From Emydura subglobosa (Eukaryota; Chordata; Testudines; Chelidae), in assembly GCA_007922225.1 (NCBI GenBank), contig ML679966.1:38593943-38657942 (forward strand): a stretch of DNA of 64,000 nt. The letters run 5' to 3'. The notes under the pieces were generated by a model. That model was not told the origin of the DNA, searched no databases, and saw nothing but the letters and a program-made list of their open reading frames with translations. A program made the position numbers and the translations under genes. Shown here one piece after another: positions 59,490 through 64,000 of the stretch (positions are counted from its first letter, which is position 1; each line of letters begins with the position of its first letter).

Positions 59490-59620
59490 TTAGGCCCATT
59501 TTAAAGATGGAAAGCTGACAGACAGAGAGATCAAGTGACTTGCCAAAAGTCTTATAGGAAGGGTCGAGCATTGAAGCTGGATGGGTTCCTAGTCCAGTGT
59601 TTTAACCAGAGGTTCAGATT
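59490..59620 (-). mobile_element. MIR SINE fragment
   Basis: CCATTTTAAAGATGGAAAGC, GAGAGATCAAGTGACTTGCC, AAAAGTC and GAAGCTGGATGGGTTCCTAG match, in reversed order, the MIR core and tRNA-related head. Confidence 0.75.
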
Positions 59621-61494
59621 TCTTCTACGGATAAGAGGATTTCTATCCATTCACCCTCTGGAAAATGTGTTCTATAAGTAGAAAATTGTGATTTTTATAA
59701 TTCTCTGAAATTACTATTTTCTTTTAGTTAAGACTCCTTGTAGACCTTTAGAACATCGTATTTCTGTCTTCTCATTTAAACCTTTTATGTCAGATCCCAG
59801 AGGCTCATTTTTGACTCGGAGTCAATATGCAGCGTGAATGAGAGAGGAAGAATCTGTTTTAACTTCAAAGATTTGAATGACATGTAATTTTGTTTCCAGG
59901 GAAACTGCTGGTTTTAATCCAGTAGAAGCCTCATCAGAAAAAAAAGCAGGTGCTAAAACCACCATGTTAATTGTCTCTATAGATGAAAAAAATATATGCA
60001 CAAAATCCATCTCTGGTTGTCACCACTCTATCCCAATGTAGTGTCAGTGGTCATATACCTTCAAGCAAACCCGTTTTGATTCTCTTAATATCCATTAACA
60101 CACAAAAATTAATTCTTTAATATCAAAAATTGAAGTCAACAGAAGACAAAAGCCATTGCTTTTCCATGGTAGATAAAACTAAAGATTAAAACCATTACCC
60201 AAATACATACTGGATCCAGTTCTGCTCTCCCAACAATACCAATCTGCAGTCACTTCGTAGATTTAAATGGAGTGACTCCAGATTCAAACAGCAATAATCA
60301 AGCACAGAATTTGACTCAGTGGGGTAGATCATCAGCTGCTGTGAACTTGTGCAGCTCTACTGATGTCAGTGTAGCTATGCAAATTTACATCAGATCCTTC
60401 CTGACTACATTCTTCCGCAAAATTCCTCGAAACAAGACTAACAATATAATAACATTAAAATGACAAATAGCTGGAGACAGGGAAACTAGATGATTTACAC
60501 CTGGACCCCACTAATTCCCTCTTATCAAAAGAGAGGAGAGAAATAAAATGTATATAATTAGTTTGCCAAATTGTTGACAGATAAGAAATTATCCAATTAA
60601 TTTACCCCTTTTTGTCTTTTTGCAAATTAATAGTGAACCATTCCCGAAATGAAATTCATTTCTAATAAGATGAAATAATAAAATGAAATAATAAGAAATT
60701 CATTTCTAATAAGTATTCACCACATAGATTGGACTAACAATTTTCAGCCTATGGGTTGTTGGAAAATTTGTTCAACTTATGAAACTGATGAGTTACACTG
60801 GGCTAAAGCTGTAGTAATATAGTGGTGAATCACTGTGCCTACATTTTAGTGCTGAGCAATGAGGTGAAAGGATACAAACAATGCCCTACCATTAGTGCTC
60901 TTTTTTTTCCTGCACAACTTCAATGGAGCTACATTGATTTATACCATCTGGGAATTTGGCTATATGTTCCCACTTCTATGAAATATATTTAAATTGCTTA
61001 GAATTATTCAAATTCTTCCATGGAGTGGTTACAAAGTGCCTGGTCTTCCACAGTTACCAGAGAGGAACGGGATATAGAGCTTAATAAACAGAGGGACTGA
61101 CGGGTCAGGGAGTTCATTTCCTCATATTACATCTTCCATCCCGCTCAACGTAAAATGACAGCATCTGCATGTTATACAGCAAATTGATGACAAATTATTT
61201 CCACATTGCAGAAATAAAGAATGGGTGGGGCAGCCCTGCTGCTTTCAATCACTTCTAGTAAGCTCTTTGCAGTACTTCCTTACTGACTTTTTTTACACAA
61301 AATAAATATATGTTGCATCCTTTTCATTCTGCTCACTATTAACTACATGTGCAAATGTACTGGACTTCAAATGTGTACTGATGGTAACTATTACCTTAAT
61401 TAACTCAGAGCAGAGAAAAAATACACACAGAATGATTTGCCCAGAAGGACAAATCATGGCTGCACATGAGAGGTATTTGAACACCTTTGTAAAG
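59621..61494. other. Intergenic, nothing clear
   Basis: Includes a local duplication of AAATTCATTTCTAATAAG at 60651 and 60694, separated by AAATAATAAAATGAAATAAT. 60240-60375 has the feel of an eroded palindromic repeat (GGAGTGACTCCAGATTC, GATGTCAGTGTAGC). Confidence 0.4.
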
Positions 61495-61672
61495 ATACAT
61501 AAGAATGACCATTCATGGTCGAACCAATGGTCCATCTAGCCCAGTATCCTGTCTTCCAGCAGTGGTCAATACCAGGTGTTTCAGAGAGAATAAATAGAAC
61601 AGGTAATCCTCAGGTGATCCATCCCCTGTTGCCCATTCCCAGTTTCTGGCAAACAGAGCATGGTTTTGCATG
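61495..61672 (-). mobile_element. CR1 LINE 3' UTR fragment
   Basis: ACATAAGAATGACCATTCAT, CCAATGGTCCATCTAGCCCA, GTATCCTGTCTTCCAGCAG and GTGATCCATCCCCTGTTGCC are the reverse complement of the same TTCTTATG-tailed CR1 3' UTR seen at 38160-38411. The tail lies at 61495. Only about 180 bases remain. Confidence 0.9.
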
Positions 61673-62317
61673 ATGGCTGAAAGGCTGCCCTCTAAACTTT
61701 GACATTTTAGTGATAGATACTGAACATGGTTATCAGTCAAACCAAGAAACCTCATCACTGGTGGTACTGGCAGTAAACAGTCATAAAGCCGGCTTTGTCT
61801 GCAAGGATTTTGCATTTATGTACTCTGCCTCTGAGTTCTCTTCAGAACAGTTTGGTTTATACTGCAAAGTGGGGGGGAAATATTATCTAAGTTGGACAGA
61901 AAGAGCCCTAGTTAGACATATAGCATTAAGGCCATAGCATTGGCTAGCTCAGCTGATTAGTGTCTACCTGCAATAATAAGGTAGAGATGGGCACTTCAGC
62001 TATTGACCTCAGACAGAGATATATAGGGTTAGGTCCACTGCTGACATATGTGAGTATATTAGTATAACTCTAGTGAAGTCCATGGCAGTATGCTGTTTAT
62101 GCCAGCAGTGTAACTGGCCCTTTGAATATCAGAGGGAACTAGGCATTCATCTCCTAGCTATGCTCTTCCTCCCAGAACACAGAGGGCAGAGGCTAGAGAT
62201 TGCTGGAAAACAACGGTTCTGATCTGCAGAAAATGTAAAGGTCTCAAAATCTGCTTTTGTTCCACATTGGAACAAAAATAAGCCCGGTCTAAATTTGTCA
62301 CAGAAAGAGAGACTGTA
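61673..62317. other. Intergenic, nothing recognised
   Basis: No recognised feature; a G-run of seven lies at about 61871-61877. Confidence 0.4.
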
Positions 62318-62455
62318 TCCCAGAGAATAGCCTGGTAGTTAGGGCACCCACTTGGGATGAGGGAAACCCAAGTACATGTCACTAATCTGCCTGAGTCTGA
62401 TAAATTCCTTGAACGCGGGTCTTCCACATTCCACATTCCACGTAGTGGGATGTCA
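62318..62455 (+). mobile_element. tRNA-derived SINE fragment
   Basis: CCTGGTAGTTAGGGCACCCA, CTTGGGATGAGGGAAACCCA and AGTACATGTC resemble a tRNA-type head (A and B box relics); GAACGCGGGTCTTCCACATT follows and looks like a reversed copy of the same head. The same SINE class as 23062-23212. Confidence 0.5.
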
Positions 62456-64000
62456 AACTCTCTCACTCTGTGACCTGAGAAACCTTTATATGAAACAGAA
62501 TTTTTCAGTGGAAACAAGTTTTGACCAAATTATGACTAGATCTAGCAGAAACCCATCTACAGTATCTGTTTTATCTCCACTGTCATATGGGATGTATGAA
62601 AAGGACAGTCTGATTGACACACACATTTCCAAGCCAGATGTTGACCTTTCCAAGGAAGAGAGTTTAGACAGAAGCATGGGAAAAGCAAGAAATTCAGCCT
62701 GAAGGCCTCAAAATATTCAGGCTGATATTTAAAATGGTGAGCCCTTGACTTCTGGGGATTGCATGGGGTGTAAGAAAGCAGAATTTAGTCATGCAGCTTA
62801 TCCAAACACCTTGTTTGGCTCCTTAGCATATATGGAATAGCTAGCTTTGGAGATCAACACCACTTCCTGAAAAAGTCTGTGTGTGTCCAAAAGCAAAAAT
62901 GATAAATTTCAAGATTCAGTAATTTGTCTGATCTCTTCAGTCACTTCCCCCTCAGCTCAGCACATCTCCATAGTTTGGCACAAATGAACAAAAATAACAC
63001 ATAAAAAATGCTTCCAAGGGCCAGGCTGATTTCTTGGCTGAATCAGCAGACCAGGTGGGATCTAATTTCAGAAGCTAGGGTGGCCATGTATAGCACAAAA
63101 CCCACAAAAATTAGCTGATATGAATAGAACTTCTAAGGAGGCACAGTGGTGAGCACTTTTCTCTGATATAATTTTACATGATCTTTCTTTAAAAAAAACC
63201 AAAACAATTATTGCCATTCACTAATTTTATCTACATTTATTATAGCTATAAAAGAAACAGTTAAAGAGCTGGAGGTATTCTTATGAATTCTTAGTATCAG
63301 CTGTAAAATACATGGCAAAGTTTGTGAAACCTTTCCTCTAATGATTTCAATTAGAAACGGAATTGTATCTTGTCTTACAGAAAATCTAAATAAGTTCTAT
63401 GTAAAATGCTTTTAAAGTCCAATGCAAGTATACTATGAAGAGTGGAACATGTTTTTCATAGTTTCTTAATTGAGTTGAGATAGAATAAAACAGAGTGAAA
63501 GAAAATAGAAAATTAGTTATCAGGATATTGTAGATTTCATTTAAAACTCAATGGGCCAGATCCTCATCTAAGGCAGAAGTTGTCTTGGTACAGATGTGAA
63601 GAGGGCATCATATGTGTCTTTAAGCCACCTTTGTTCTAGTGGTATTCTTGGGGTTGCCCAGGGCTCGTTTGTAGCCTGATCTATTATCTATGATAATCTA
63701 TTATATTGATTATTTAAGAATGCCCAGTTATCACCGTGAGGTTTGACAGGTTCTTGCCCCAAGATCAGGCCCAGTATAATCAAAATTACTTTTTACCTGG
63801 GAACCCCAACATGCACAATTGCAACACTCACACTTTAGGAGCCATTCTGTATTTGTAATAGTTTATTAATACATTCAGAAAAGTCAGAAACACTCTACCC
63901 AAGCAAGGTAGATAGAGATAATACAGACTGTACATCTGACTATCTCTTGCAGAACAACTTGCAATGTTAGCCTTTATCTTCCTCATCACCATCACATTCC
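62456..64000. other. Intergenic, nothing recognised
   Basis: AT-rich with no recognised exon or repeat. 63548-63610 begins GGGCCAGATCCTCATCTAAG, a motif that often starts a palindromic reptile repeat, but its partner arm is not clear. Confidence 0.4.

Overview
This is a non-coding-rich vertebrate window, most likely from a turtle (a crocodilian is the main alternative). The organism call rests on overall character: about 40% GC, abundant CR1 LINE fragments of the kinds typical of turtles (one 3' end carries an ATCTATGA-type tail, another a TTCTTATG-type tail), MIR/CORE-type SINEs, hAT-like MITEs, and both gypsy-type and endogenous-retrovirus-type LTR elements. There is no bacterial-style gene organisation, and nearly all the short open reading frames are chance ORFs.

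The one host gene I can support is the first coding exon of SGCZ (zeta-sarcoglycan) on the minus strand at 5494-5532. It encodes MDRSTNLDIEELK and runs straight into a consensus splice donor (AAG|GTACGT). An in-frame TAG lies 12 bases upstream of the ATG. The exon sits in a CpG-rich stretch (about 4590-5820). Positions 1-5493 are therefore the start of SGCZ intron 1, about 5533-6100 holds the 5' UTR and promoter side, and about 6.1-64 kb is intergenic DNA upstream of SGCZ.

The intergenic DNA is a record of transposon insertions. Its parts are: MIR-type SINEs near 8.2, 11.3, 16.7 and 59.5 kb; a TTTAAATC-ended DNA-transposon-like repeat at 13.1-14.2 kb; CR1 pieces at 18.9-19.2 (-), 23.2-23.6 (+), 27.3-28.2 (+), 36.7-38.4 (complex) and 61.5-61.7 kb (-); two copies of one MITE-like family at 22.1 and 28.5 kb; a solo LTR at 33.1-33.6 kb with TATA box, AATAAA and a near-perfect short target duplication; a nested hairpin at 34.24-34.33 kb; a long inverted repeat at 41.8-42.6 kb; a second LTR at 44.2-45.3 kb; a gypsy-type gag-protease remnant at 52.0-53.5 kb; and a minus-strand ERV remnant (5' LTR plus decayed gag-like region) at 54.8-57.8 kb.

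The most informative structures are historical. A 116-bp hAT-like MITE with 8-bp target duplications sits inside the gypsy gag-protease frame, and removing it with one duplication exactly restores the frame phase. A CR1 copy at 36.9-38.4 kb has an inverted 5' segment in the arrangement predicted by twin priming. I found no CRISPR array, tRNA or rRNA and no new multi-gene system. Identifications of repeat families are from recognition, not from a database search.
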